Source of the DNA: Rugalucina vietnamica | Lineage: Eukaryota > Mollusca > Bivalvia > Lucinida > Lucinidae | Reading direction: 5' to 3' | DNA length: 64,000 nt | NCBI GenBank assembly: GCA_964017185.1 | Contig: OZ024877.1 | Coordinates: forward strand, 5,124,006 to 5,188,005 | In this document: positions 1-11,086 of the stretch, piece after piece | Numbering within the stretch: position 1 is the first letter of the stretch | Layout of the letters: every line of letters begins with the position of its first letter | Program-made: the position numbers and the translations under genes | The notes under the pieces: model-generated | What the model was told of the DNA's origin: nothing | What the model saw: the letters and a program-made list of their open reading frames with translations, nothing else | Databases searched by the model: none

Positions 1-179
1 ACTGTATGTTATATTGCAAAAAGTCTACTGTAGCTTCAGTGTTTGCTGTAATTCTAAATACGAGTACATTAAGGTAAAATTAACACCATAAAAGCAAGTG
101 ACATGTAAAAACAGTGCATATGATTCATTTATTTCATTCATTTTGGATAGAAAATCATGTAAGCAAACCCTCAAAAGGC

Positions 180-716
180 AAATTGGGTTATCTTCTCAGC
201 CCCAATGAGTATACCAAATATGAAGTATTGAGCTCAAATACGTTTTGAGATAGCTTGCACACAAGATTTTCAAATTTTGTTTTTAAAGGGACATAACTTA
301 GAAAAGAGGCATAATACAGACATGAAAAAAATATGGGTCAACTATTTTTTCATGAAGAACAAACATGAAATTTAACAACCCTAGCATTCACTTTTGAAAA
401 GCTTCAAACTTCCAAAAGGGGTAAAAATAAATGAAAATTCTGTAATTGAAGGCTCTAGCTCAAATACTTTTTGAGATATTATGCACACAAGATTTTCAAA
501 TTTAGTTTACAAAGGGACTTAACTTAGACATGAAAAAAAACCTCGGACATGAAAAAGATAAGGGTCAACTAATTTTTCATGGGGAAAAACACATGAAATT
601 GCCAAATCCCTAGCATGCACCATGCAGAAGCTGTGAAAAAGTGACTATCAGTTGCACACACAGACAGACAAGCTGAAAGCAATATGCCCTTCTTTCTCAA
701 GTTGGGGGCATAAAAA
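180..716 (+). mobile_element. Pearl-like non-autonomous element R (tandem core, ACAG microsatellite, end hairpin)
   Basis: Two imperfect units of about 230 bp (225-395 and 458-622) share the blocks GCACACAAGATTTTCAAATT and GGGTCAACTA. They are followed by an ACACAGACAGACA stretch at 655-670 and a terminal hairpin at 682-712 (ATATGCCC paired with GGGGGCATA). This order of tandem core, microsatellite and hairpin repeats in elements F, G and H below. The left end is not defined. Assignment to pearl/Helentron-like elements is by architecture only; no Rep/helicase is present. Confidence 0.5.
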
Positions 717-1594
717 AGAAATTTTTGAATATTACAAGCTAAAAGCCTTTGGTTTTGTGAAAGGTCAACTAGTTACCTGTATTTTAGTACCTGCATCTTT
801 AATGAAATATGTTGTTACAAACTGGTTCACAAAAGATATGTTTATTATTACTTTACTTGAGTGACATTGGCAGATAGAAAACAAACACACTGATGTATGC
901 ACTGCTGTAGATCTGCACAAACCAGCAAAACACAGAAATTACGAGCATTGTGTGAAAGCCAGTGTTTGCCACAAGAAAACAAATGTATAAGTTGTTAGGA
1001 CTGGTACACATGAATGCTTCTAGAGCTGGGTCAATTTTGGTTATAGCTAATATCCTAGTCAACTACTTTTATGTCAGAATTCTTAGTTTTGGGATAATGA
1101 GATTGAATCCACAAGTTGCTCTATTGAAAAACAAACAAAGATGGAAGTAGAAAAATGAGTTCTAAAATTTTGGTTCTGTTTCTTTCTTTTTACTGGGACT
1201 CAAATAACACAAGAAGTACATTATTTTCTATTTATTACCCTTCTGTTACCATGCCAAAATAAATACAAAGTACATGGTGAAGTAGTGTGACAAGAAATAA
1301 ATGTTTATGGTAAAATAATAATTTTATTGTGATCATCCTGAAATTTACTTTCAAAATGAGAGAAAACTATTGATCATCAGCATAACACTGGATAGTCGAC
1401 TATCAAAAATATTCTTAGCAATGAAAAAACATTTCAAAGTTTTTTAATACAAACTTCACAAAAGTTCTACAAATAAGTTTTTCTACTTGCAGACTAGTTT
1501 CAATGAAGTGAGTGGACCGCCTTAACTGAAAATTTGTTAAAAATTTCTCTATGAAATGACATGTTGAAAGAATCTTTGTTAAAGATAAACTATT
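717..1594. other. Unassigned AT-rich sequence
   Basis: No coding exon, RNA gene or repeat family was recognised. Short open frames on both strands lack domain signatures. Confidence 0.5.
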
Positions 1595-1762
1595 TCCATT
1601 CTCAACTCAGCTGAGCATGATTTATTATACTTATAAACAAAAAAACGGCAATCATTATGGGTACTTTATCAGCAAAATAAATAACTGAATTGTGGGCTGA
1701 TGAAATTTCAATCATGGTTGAGTTGAGCATGAAAGGTTTTAAAATATCATAACATTTTGGTC
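1595..1762. repeat. Family E remnant (GAGCATGAAA inverted-repeat element)
   Basis: CTCAACTCAGCTGAGCATGA near the left and GTTGAGTTGAGCATGAAA near the right match the subterminal blocks of the better E copies at 11661 and 36640. The outer terminal inverted repeat is degraded. Confidence 0.35.
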
Positions 1763-2262
1763 AACCATAAATACCCATGACTCTTAGAGGGCAATTGCTG
1801 CAACATTGCAAGACAGGAGTCAAAATGGAGTGCAGTAATTTGTAGCTGGATTGATTTGGGCAAAAACATACAGCAACAAGTTCAGTTTTTAGTTCATTGC
1901 CCTGCTGTAGGTTGTAGCCGAATTGATCTGGCTTCAGATCACCACACTCCGTTTTGTCATGTGAATAATTGAGCCTTCTCGCGAGAAAACAAACAATGTG
2001 GTTTCCGAACAGGTCCAACACAAACCGAGCTGTACAAGCCAAGAAGATGGTTAGAGGCTGGAAATTTTGGATTTAGAATGAAGAGGAATTGTACTTTATG
2101 TGTAGCGAAAACAAAGGCACTGATCAGCTTTTCGGTTACCACGAAGCTGATCTGCGTCTTTGTTTTCGCGTATGCAAATTGTTGGTTTTTGTCATGAGGC
2201 GGCTCAATTGGGGCTGTAAGAAGAGAAGTTTGGTAGCATCATAGGTATACAGGGTGTCTTAT
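1763..2262. mobile_element. Family D inverted-repeat element, interrupted by an A copy
   Basis: The stretch GATCTGGCTTCAGATC...TTTTGTCATGTGAATAAT, and after the A copy TAGCATCATAGGTATACAGG, parallels the right arm of the inverted repeat at 58122-58345. The A copy at 1971-2205 interrupts it. Boundaries are approximate. Confidence 0.35.
1971..2205 (+). mobile_element. Family A MITE, copy 1
   Basis: Reference description of family A: ends GAGCC...GGCTC with subterminal GTGAGAAAACC-type inverted repeats. A long arm (blocks CAGGTCCGACACAAACC, GCTAGAAGCTTGAAATTT, GAATTGTACTATCCG) leads into a ~60-bp central hairpin running from GCGAAAACAAAGGCGC to its complement, then a short arm (TATGCAGATTGTTGGTTTTC). 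'+' here means long arm first. This copy is flanked by AATT on both sides (1967-1970, 2206-2209), a 4-bp target duplication. No coding capacity. Four-bp duplications occur in Sola and Chapaev among other DNA transposons; the parent is not identified. Confidence 0.8.
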
Positions 2263-2486
2263 AAATTTAGTTGAGCATGAAAATATTTATAAACCTTATG
2301 GACAGGTCAAATTAGAAAGCTTTATCATTATGATGAAAATGGCAGTGAACCGCATACAGATTACAGAGTAATGGATTTCTTAATAGAAACATGAAAAACA
2401 TACTCAAGATTATTAGGGAATTCAGAACCTGAATTATTTATTTTTTTCCAAAGAAACAATCAGCCATTTACATGATTATATTTCAA

Positions 2487-2692
2487 AATGTTGTTTGTTT
2501 GCACTGAGGTTTAACATTCCTGTCACAGATTTTTCAGTCATTTAGGGATGAAGCATCCTGAGTATTAACCAGTACTCAGTCCAGAGAGTCAATGTGGCTT
2601 GCTCAGTGACACAACACGAACCCCAAGCGGGTATCTAACCCAGAACCCCTCGATTCATTGTCCCATGCTCTACTACCATGCTCCCCTGTATT
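2487..2692 (-). mobile_element. tRNA-derived SINE, family 6, copy a
   Basis: On the minus strand a degenerate tRNA head (GGGGAGCATGGTAGTAGAG, then box-B-like GGGTTAGATACCC) is followed by a body ending in CTGTGACAGGAATGTTAAAC. Related copies lie at 24752-24897 and 61341-61527. Confidence 0.5.
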
Positions 2693-2761
2693 TTAAAGAG
2701 TAAGAGATTTTATCTCAAAAACGTGTAAACATGTACATGCATTATGAATAAGACAAAATAT

Positions 2762-2993
2762 GAGCCGCCTCGTGAGAAAACCAACAATGTGGTTTCCGAA
2801 CAGGTCCGACAAACCGAGCTGTACAAGCACAGAAGGTGGCTAGAGGCTGGCAATTTTGGATTTAGAAAGTAGAGGAATTGTACTATTCGTGCAGTGAAAA
2901 CAAAGGCGCTGATCAGCTTCGTGGTTACCGCGAAGCTGATCTGCACCTTTGTTTTCGCCTATGCAGATTGTTGGTTTTCCCATGTGGTGGCTC
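2762..2993 (+). mobile_element. Family A MITE, copy 2
   Basis: Complete; ATAT duplicated on both sides (2758-2761, 2994-2997). The hairpin tip is the TTCG...CGAA type with one arm mismatch (TTCGTGG against CCGCGAA). Confidence 0.85.
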
Positions 2994-2997
2994 ATAT

Positions 2998-3455
2998 CAT
3001 TCAAGTGTCAAGATCTATATGTATATAAGACAAAAAATTTATTACACATAAACATGGCCATATTTGAGGAGGTATATGTACATCTTAAAAACATGTACAC
3101 AAATAAATAACAACCTAATAGGGTAAAATGGTTAAAATAACACAAAACAATGGTGATTGTCATAAAATAAAACAACAATGCTGACTTATATGACTAAAAA
3201 TGCCCTAAAATTAGAAAGCAAAGTATATGGGGATAATATTTTGATTCTGACACAAAAAGTGGTCTTTGAATGGATGATTATTATTTTTCACTGAGGTATA
3301 AATACAATGACTTATAATGCACTGGTTATCTAAAGACAACCAATGGGACTGAGAACTGCCAATGAAATCAATGCAACGATATGTATTGGAACAACTTGTC
3401 ACAGATTATTCTGACATGTGCTAAGTTGTTCCCAAACAGGTATCCACTTCCTATT
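2998..3455. other. Unassigned AT-rich sequence
   Basis: Nothing recognisable. Confidence 0.5.
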
Positions 3456-3715
3456 CATCAGGAAAACCTGTCCATGAAAAGTATACCCCCTTGAACTATA
3501 TAGTAAAATTGGGGTATGAAAGGCGTAGACCTATTTTTGTTATTTTTGATCCAAAACATTGATTCCGGGTTCTCATTAGAACTGCCTCGGCGAGGGGGTT
3601 CTAACATGTACCCACAATCTATGTTTTGATCAAAATATTTCCACTGCATGATTTTTTTTTTCATTTTTACAGCATCAGAAAAATCTGTATATTACACGAT
3701 CATGTTTTCGTAATG
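3456..3715. mobile_element. Family B palindromic MITE, copy 1 (degraded)
   Basis: Begins CATCAGGAAAACCTGTCC and ends GTTTTCGTAATG. The central palindrome has lost bases relative to the B consensus described at 6599. Confidence 0.7.
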
Positions 3716-3855
3716 TCATGTGTTGCTTATTGCTTTGATCTGCTTTGGTTGTTCTCACTCGTGTTGTTTTTTTCCTCATAACCAGTTTTCATAACAGTAA
3801 TTCCACTTCAATGATGAAGGAATAAACTTGTTTGATAAAGAACTTTCTTTTTTGT

Positions 3856-4006
3856 CATGCTTGAAATGTTGAAGTTAAGTAGAAGAGGAATTGTACTATC
3901 CGAATAGCGAAAACAAAGGCGCTGATCAGCTTCGCGGTTACCGCGAAGCTGATCTGCGCCTTTGTTTTCGCCTATGCAGATTGTTGGTTTTCCCACGAGG
4001 TGGCTC
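3856..4006 (+). mobile_element. Family A MITE, copy 3 (left-truncated)
   Basis: Only the inner part of the long arm, a perfect TTCGCGG/CCGCGAA hairpin and the short arm to GGCTC remain; ATAT follows the right end. Confidence 0.75.
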
Positions 4007-4232
4007 ATATATTGGTGGCAATGCACCTTTTGACGTCATTTTATCATTTTCTTATCCAATTCGGGGAAAACATGATGGTGTAACAAATTAGCTATTGGTT
4101 ATTGATCATACAGGTGTACTGAACAAAAGTGAAAACCCTCAACACAATTTATGTTCTAACAAAACATTTTGCTCTGTTTTCAATTTATTGTAAAGCATTT
4201 CATATAAAATTTATTTGTAAACGATTTCTAAG

Positions 4233-4490
4233 GGGCAGCCCCCATGGCCGAGTGGTTGAGAGCGCTGATATTTCATTACGGCACTTAACAATTTTATCAT
4301 CTCATCGCTGTGTCTGGTGGGTTGGAGCCCCACATCTGGCACATGTGAGACAAGGCAACTTCTACTTGCGGATGTGCCAGGTATTTTTTCTCAGGGTTCC
4401 CCCGTTTTTGCCCTACCTACCTATTGACCTGTCTCATATGAGCTGAAATAATCTTGGAAGGGACGTTAAACTGAATCCAAAAAAAAACAG
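4233..4490 (+). mobile_element. tRNA-derived SINE, family 1 (Ser/Leu-like head)
   Basis: The head reads like a type II tRNA: GGCAGCCCCCATGGCCGAG with box A TGGCCGAGTGGTTGAGAG, and box-B-like GGGTTGGAGCCCC after an expanded variable region. The 3' end carries AAGGGACGTTAAACTGAATC followed by an A run. It abuts pearl-like element F1. The head is not a functional tRNA because the acceptor stem is not closed. Confidence 0.65.
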
Positions 4491-5980
4491 AGGACCAATG
4501 GTCCTGTAAACGCTCACCTGAGATCAGCTGCATATGCCAATAAACATGTTTGAATATTATGGTATTTAACTCCAGTGCAGGGGCAGATGAAGCCCTTGGG
4601 CCATTTTCTTTTTTCAAAATCTTCAATATTCTGTCCATTTGCCAATTTCCTGTTGGCTTTTTCCTTCAAATGACATTTTAACAGTTTTCCCAATTCAGAT
4701 GCATAGGAAACCCATGTTGACCTTGCCATAAACTTGGTCATGATTTATATATACATTGGAGTACTTTAGCCATCGATGCCTCACGCCAAGTTTTCTTGAA
4801 ATCAGTCTATTGGTATCAGAGAAGATGATTTTTGATGGGTTTTTACCATATATGGGCATGGCGACCATCTTGGTCATGTGACCTAGATTATTTATATACA
4901 CATTGATTCCTCCATTCTATAGATGCTTCACATAAAATTTGGCTTTGTTTGGCCAAGCGGTTTCAGAGGAGAAGACGTTTGAATATTATGGAAATATACA
5001 TGTATATTGCCCCGGGGTGGGGGCACATGAGCCCCTGGGGTCCAATTTTTTTCAGAATCATTAATATCCAGTCCTACTGCCCATTTCCTGCAAGACTTTC
5101 ACTTTAAATGACATTTTAAAAGTTTTCCCCATTCAATTGCATTGGTGACCTATGTTGACTTGCCGTAAAATAGGTCAAGGTCATCAGAGGGTCATGATTT
5201 ATATACACATTGTAGTGCTTGAGCCATCGATGCTTCGTGCCAAGTTTCGTTGAAATCGGTCAACCGGTTCTGGAGAAGAAGATTTTTGAAGGGTTTTTAC
5301 CATATATGGGCATGGCGGCCATCTTGGTCATGTGACCTGGATTATTTATATACACATTGGTTCCCCCTTCCCATAGATGCTTCATGTAAAATTTGGCTTT
5401 GATTGGCCAAGCGGTTTCAGAGAAGAAGATGTTTGAATATTATGATAATATACATGTATATTGCCCCGGGGTGGGGGCGGATGAGCCCCTGGTGCCCAAT
5501 TTTTTTCAGAATCATTAATATTCAGTCCTACTGCTCATTTTCTGCAAGATTTTTCCTTTAAATGACAATTTAACAATTTTTCCCATTCAAATGCAAAGGC
5601 GACCTATGTTGACCTTGCCGTAAAATACTTCAAGGTCACCGCAAGGTCATGATTTATATACACATTGTAGTACTTGAGTCATCGATGCTTCATGCCAAGT
5701 TTGGTTGAAATCGGTCCAGTGGTTCCGGAGAAGAAGATTTTTGAAGGGTTTTTACCATATATGGGCATGGCGGCCATCTTGGTCATGTGACCTGGATTAT
5801 TTATATACACATTGGTTCCCCCTTCCCATAGATGCTTCATGTAAAATTTGGCTTTGATTGGCCAAGCTGTTTCAGAGATGAAGATCTTTGAAAATGGTGG
5901 ACGACGGACGGACGGACGGACGACGGAGCATGGGTATACTATAAGCTCACCTTGTGAGCCTGACGGCTCAGGTGAGCTAA
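4491..5980. mobile_element. Pearl-like element F, copy 1
   Basis: The left end holds a short palindrome (GGACCAATGGTCC) followed by CGCTCACCTGAGA. Three tandem units of about 429-454 bp follow, each with GTTTGAATATTATGG (4548, 4977, 5431), CCGGAGAAGAAGATTTTTGA-type and CCATCTTGGTCATGTGACC blocks. Then come an ACGGACGGACGG microsatellite (5901-5925) and a terminal hairpin AAGCTCACC...GGTGAGC whose outer strand is the inverse of the left-end CTCACCTGAG. Non-coding in the sense direction; see findings for a recurring antisense reading frame. Confidence 0.7.
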
Positions 5981-6572
5981 AAATAAAAAAAAATTTAAAG
6001 GCATAAAGAATTTCATTCTTTGGCAATGGCCTACACCTTGCTTGTTAAATTGTGCTTGGTACGGCCATGTTTGCTTTGACAGAAATTATCAGAAGTTCCG
6101 TTTTAGCCAAAGAATGAAACTCTAACGTGTAAAGGAGTTGAAACAGGTAGCATACTTAGCATCAACAGAATAATGGGCATAAATTCATGTATTATAAAGT
6201 AAATGTGTAGCATTTTCAATTTTGTTCAGCATACTAAGAATTTTCATTAAAAATCTTCCTATCAGATAACTTAAAGCAACTTAAAACATGAAGTATCTAC
6301 AAAACCACTGAGGTATACATATATTACACAACTCTAGAATTGTTCTTCATATACAATGTATAAAGTCATATTGCATTGTCATGCTCTATTTTTTTCATAA
6401 AAAGTGGATTACACTGATGTAAAATTATGCTATAAAAGACTATAAATGTGCACCAATCTAGAGTGACAAGTCATGTATAAAGGGCTAGAATTGCTCACCT
6501 ATGTGTTTACTTCACAAAACATGAGCAAGGTAATACTAAAACACCTATACCGTATCATAAGTTGATGGCAAT
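5981..6572. other. Unassigned sequence with a short inverted repeat
   Basis: A small inverted pair (TTTCATTCTTTGGC at 6012-6025 and GCCAAAGAATGAAAC near 6107-6121) is the only structure seen. Confidence 0.4.
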
Positions 6573-6598
6573 ACTTTTCAAATATCCCTGGGACAGCC

Positions 6599-6875
6599 CA
6601 TTACGAAAACACGCCCATGCAATATACAGAGATTTTTTAAGTTGTAAAAAATAAAAATTTTCATTAGATTTTTTTTATATTTTTCTTATTTTTGCTCAAA
6701 ACATAGATTGTGGGTACACATTAGAACCGCCTCGCCGAGGCGGTTCTAACGAGTACCCACAATCTATGTTTTGGAGCAAAAATAAGAAAATTAGGTATAC
6801 CCCTGCATACCCCAGTTTTACTATATAAAAGTGGGGATCAGGGGGTACACATTTCATGGACATGTTTTCCTGATG
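6599..6875. mobile_element. Family B palindromic MITE, copy 2, with long flanking duplication
   Basis: Reference description of family B: ends CATTACGAAAAC...GTTTTCCTGATG. The centre is a near-perfect hairpin of about 55-bp arms centred on GAACCGCCTCG/CGAGGCGGTTC, with arms containing CCCACAATCTATGTTTTG and AGCAAAAATAAGAAAAAT. One flank carries ACCCCAGTTTTACTATATAA. No coding capacity. This copy is flanked by a perfect 26-bp direct repeat (6573-6598 and 6876-6901). Confidence 0.8.
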
Positions 6876-7012
6876 ACTTTTCAAATATCCCTGGGACAGC
6901 CAACTTTCGAAAACTGGGATCAGAAGCTGAAATCTGGAACCATCCAAGATCTTTTGAAAGTCTATTCCACAACTAAGACATAATCTAATAACGTCTTCAT
7001 TGTAACCAATTT

Positions 7013-7246
7013 GAGCCGCCACATCAGAAAACCAACCATCTGCATTTGCGAAAACAAAGGAGCAGATCAGCTGTGCAGTAACTGCACAGCTGATCAGCAT
7101 CTTTGTTTTTGCTACACAGATATTGCAATCCCTCTACTTCTCAAATCTGAAATTTCAACCTTCTAGCCATCTTCTGTAGGTGCACAGGCTGGTTTGTGTC
7201 GGACCTGGTCGGAACCCAAATTGCTGGTTCTCTCATGCACAGGCTC
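7013..7246 (-). mobile_element. Family A MITE, copy 4
   Basis: Complete; ATTT on both sides (7009-7012, 7247-7250). Hairpin tip of the TGTGCAG/CTGCACA type. Confidence 0.85.
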
Positions 7247-7250
7247 ATTT

Positions 7251-7922
7251 ATCTTCTGTTTCAAGATGAATGGCTTTTAATTATTGAAAGCAAAATTACT
7301 TTGAAACTCAGTTTTGTCTTAAAACATTTTCATTACTGTGAATAATGGTTCTAAAACGGACAATTTGCTGTTTTACTGTAACAGGTTTCTATCATGGAGC
7401 AGAAAAAAAGACAAAAATATGCAAAATTTCACATCATGAAAAAGATATGAATAGCTTGAATCTGTTAAACTCAGGCTTGTAGTGAGTTTCTATAAGATAA
7501 TAAGAATATTACTTGCAGGTATTCCAAATAAATTTAATCAAAATAAATTCCTTAAGGGATATTTGTCTTCACTTCAACTAAAATATTGGCTCAAGATTCT
7601 CATTTGGGAAATAGTTATACACAGCTAAATTACTAAACCAATTTACTAAACCAATTTCAGATGACAAAATGCTGGTAACGAAAATAAGCTAACAAAATAG
7701 AACTTCCAAAAAAGGAAGTCTTGCATAGCAAAGCAATGGAGCTGTGCCATGCAAAAAATGTGGTTTTGCAATGTGTGAAAAATGTGAAAACAGTACACAT
7801 ACATAATGGCCAGTAGCTTCACTTTTCTGTTACACGCAAGCTGATCTGGGTGCCTTCATTGTCATAGTATAGATGATACAATTCCACTTCAAAGCCTAAA
7901 ATGTCCTGGCTTCGGAGATATT
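7251..7922. other. Unassigned AT-rich sequence
   Basis: Nothing recognisable. Confidence 0.5.
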
Positions 7923-8192
7923 CATCAGGAAAACATGTCCATGCAATAAATACACCCTCAAACCCCACTTTTATATAGTAAAACTGGGGTTTGCAGGCGT
8001 ATACCTATTTTTCTTATTTTTGCTCCAAAACATAGATTGTGGGTACTCATTAGAACCGCCTCAGCGAGGCGGTTCTAACGTGTACCCACAATCTATGTTT
8101 TCAGCAAAAATATTTAAAAAATTCTACTGAAAATTTTCATTTTTTTTAACTTTAAAAATCACATTATATTGCAAGGGCAAGTTTTCGTAATG
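7923..8192. mobile_element. Family B palindromic MITE, copy 3
   Basis: Begins CATCAGGAAAACATGTCC and ends GTTTTCGTAATG, with a complete central hairpin. No clear target duplication. Confidence 0.8.
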
Positions 8193-8545
8193 TATACTGT
8201 AACTGTATAGCTCCAGTTTGTGACCTTGTCGATAAACCTTAAGACAGATATCCTCATAGTATGGCTCAGCTATTTTCTCACCAGAATCGAACATACATGT
8301 ATTTTTCTTATAAGAATTGAAAATATTTTGATCATGCAATTTTAATGAGGTAGAAATAATTCTAAGACTTTGATATTTAATTCATTAAAAGTAAGATATG
8401 GTCGACTAAAAAGATATGGTCGACTAACTATTTGGTGGTATGTTATTACAAAAGCATGCATAAAACATGCAAGCCAGGACTTTTGACTCCAGTTTCTTGG
8501 TGCAAAATATCTCACTTCAATATTTCAGATCGTCTGATAAAAATA
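8193..8545. other. Unassigned sequence
   Basis: Contains a 15-bp near-tandem pair (AAGATATGGTCGACTAA-like, 8392-8427). Otherwise nothing is seen. Confidence 0.4.
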
Positions 8546-8927
8546 GGGCTGTACTGCCACAGTGTACAAGGCTATAGCTAGAAGCTTGAAGGTTTCAATT
8601 GACATTATGAAAACATGTCTGTGTAATGTATACCCCCTTGAACCCCACTTTTATATAGCAAAACTGGGGTATGCAGGGTTATACCTATTTTTCTTATTTT
8701 TGCTCCAAAACATAGATTGTGGGTACTCGTTAGAACTGCTTCGCTGTTTTCTCTATGTTTTGAGCAAAAATAAGAAAAATATGAAAAAAAAAATCTACTA
8801 AAAATGTTCAATTTTTACAACTTAAGAAAAATCAATATTATACATGGGCGTGTTTTCGTTACTGCACAGCTGATCTGCGCCTTTGTTTTCGCATAGGAAA
8901 AAATCCGGTTTTCTCATAATGAGGCTC
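8546..8927 (+). mobile_element. Family A MITE, copy 5, split by a B element
   Basis: 8546-8602 is A long arm (CTGTACTGCCACAG...GCTAGAAGCTTGAA) and 8856-8927 is A hairpin and short arm ending GGCTC. A family B copy sits between them and some A sequence is lost at the junction. Confidence 0.65.
8603..8856. mobile_element. Family B palindromic MITE, copy 4, nested in A copy 5
   Basis: Begins CATTATGAAAACATGTC and ends GTGTTTTCGTTA. One arm of the central hairpin is partly deleted after GAACTGCTTCG. Confidence 0.7.
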
Positions 8928-9262
8928 AATAAATAATGAAAGGCTGTAGCAGGGCTGCAGTCCATGCAAGACATGCAATTCGGAATTTCTTTCCTGCATC
9001 ATTAGGTAACTGCCATTGGCGTCAATTTCAGCTGATTTTCTCGGAGAACAATTTCACCTCATTAACTGAACAAGAACTTGCTGAGCTAATTTTGTAATGA
9101 CATCCTTTTAATTTTAGATCTCCAGCCCTGATTTCTATTCAATTTTCGAAAATTTTCTGCAGCAAATTTCTGAATGTTACAAAAATGAGCTTTTTGAGAC
9201 TGTAAATGAAAAACAAGACAAAGCAATTCACCCTAAGCATTCCATTCTGAAGCATTTGCTTA
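8928..9262. other. Unassigned sequence
   Basis: Nothing recognisable. Confidence 0.5.
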
Positions 9263-9541
9263 CATCACGAAAACATGTCCGTGACATGTATACCCCCTTA
9301 TACCCCATTTTTATATAGAAAAACTGGGGTATACAGGGGTATACCTATTTTTCTTATTTTTGCTCTAAAACATAGATTGTGGGTACTCGTTAGAACCGCC
9401 TCGGCGAGGCGGTTCTAACGTGTACCCACAATCTATGTTTTGAGCAAAAATAAGAAAAATATCAAAAATTTTCAGCTGAAAATTTTCAATTTTTAAAGCT
9501 AAAAAAATCTCTGTTTATTGGATGGGCAAGTTTTCGTAATG
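9263..9541. mobile_element. Family B palindromic MITE, copy 5
   Basis: Complete from CATCACGAAAAC to GTTTTCGTAATG with an essentially perfect central hairpin. Confidence 0.85.
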
Positions 9542-10102
9542 TTTGCCCAAATGGAACAGGTGTACAATAAAACAATACAAAGTCTTGTAAAGGGACCGCA
9601 GTGACCTAGTGTATCCAGCCACTGGTTTAAAGGTTGTACCATGAGCAAGTCAGATGATTTACTACCTATGATACCCAGAGAAAGGTAGCCAATGACTGAA
9701 AACTGTCAACTAGGATATTAAATCACTGAACAAAACCAAACAAAGCATCTTTTTTGATAGTTTGCCTAAGAAGGCCTGTTGTTAGAAAAGAACATACAAA
9801 ACTTGAGCAACCACTTAAAAGATGTTAAAGATGTTGCAGGTTTTCATAAAATTTAAACAATTAGACATACATGTGTACATACTTCAATTACTGACAAGAA
9901 AAGTCTAAATGACATTTATAAGTATTACATGTAATATGTGTAATGCACACAACCTAAACTTAATGCCCTTCATAGGTTTAGGGCAGGTAACGATCTCATT
10001 TCATGTTGCTTTAAAACAATCTGAGCTTTAAGCTGCAGCATGTTAAAATATACAATACATACTTGAGATGCATACTGAGAAACACTGAAACCAGTTTATT
10101 TT
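9542..10102. other. Unassigned sequence
   Basis: Nothing recognisable. Confidence 0.5.
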
Positions 10103-10270
10103 GCGCAAAAACAAAGATGCAGATCATCTGTGCAGCAACTGCACAACTGATTAACTAATATTTGTTTTCACTTCATATCATCTTCTTAAATCTGAAATTT
10201 CAAGCTTTTAGCCTCCTTCCGTGACTGTACAGGCCAGTTTGTGTCAGGCCTAGTTGGAAGCCCCCAAGAC
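10103..10270 (-). mobile_element. Family A MITE, copy 6 (degenerate)
   Basis: Hairpin of the TGTGCAG type with several substitutions, then the long-arm blocks CTGTACAGGCCAGTTTGTG and AAGACCAG. Outer ends are lost. Confidence 0.6.
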
Positions 10271-10401
10271 CAGTTTTTTTTGGGGGGGGTCTCAGTTAAA
10301 TATTTTAAAGTCAATCAATGTTTTAAAGCAAGATGAAATCAAATCCAGAAATCCAAAATATGGCAAGAAAACATAATATCACTGTAATACACAACCTATA
10401 C

Positions 10402-10681
10402 CATCAGGAAAACATGTCCGTGTAATGTGTACCCCCTTGAACCCCACTTTTATATAGCAAAACTGGGATACGCAGGGGTATACCTATTTTTCTTATTTTT
10501 GCTCCAAAACATAGATTGTGGGTACTCATTAGAACCGCCTCGGCGAGGCGGTTCTAACGTGTACCCACAATCTATGTTTTGAGCAAAAATAAGAAAACTA
10601 TCAAATTTTTTTCACTGAAAATTTTCATTTTTTTAAAACTTAAATAATCACTGTATATTACATGGGCAAGTTTTCGTAATG
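10402..10681. mobile_element. Family B palindromic MITE, copy 6
   Basis: Complete from CATCAGGAAAACATGTCC to GTTTTCGTAATG; central hairpin intact. Confidence 0.85.
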
Positions 10682-10765
10682 CAATAAATATTTACATCAA
10701 ATATCCAGTGTTTTGAGTATCTCAATATGAATCCATTGGATTTCTATCTGTATATATTCAAAACT

Positions 10766-11000
10766 GAGCCTGTGCATGACAAAACCAACAATTTGGGTTT
10801 CCGACCAGGTCCAACACAAACCAGCCTGTACAGTCACAGAGGAAACCCAGAATCTTGAAAATTTGGGAATAAGTAGAGGAGGAAATGTACTATCCCTGTA
10901 GCGAAAACAAAGACGCTGATCAGCTTCGCGGTTACCGCGAAGCTGATCTGCGTCTTTGTTTTCGCCCATGCAAATTGTTGGTTTTCTCACGCACAGGCTA
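10766..11000 (+). mobile_element. Family A MITE, copy 7
   Basis: Complete apart from the right end reading GGCTA. Perfect TTCGCGGTTACCGCGAA tip. The 4-bp flanks do not match. Confidence 0.8.
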
Positions 11001-11086
11001 TTAGTTTACTAACAGCAAAATGATGAGTTTTGAAAAGCGCAACATAATTTTGACTCACATCACGAGAAAATCTGTCATAAGGGATT

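Noticed and set aside
5900..5975. Rho-independent-terminator-like hairpin at the end of element F
   Set aside because: Bacterial terminators do not apply; it is the element's terminal hairpin.
6696..7100. 134-codon minus frame and many similar frames containing AVTAQLI or GADQLRG strings
   Set aside because: These are translations of family A and B hairpins recurring at every copy.
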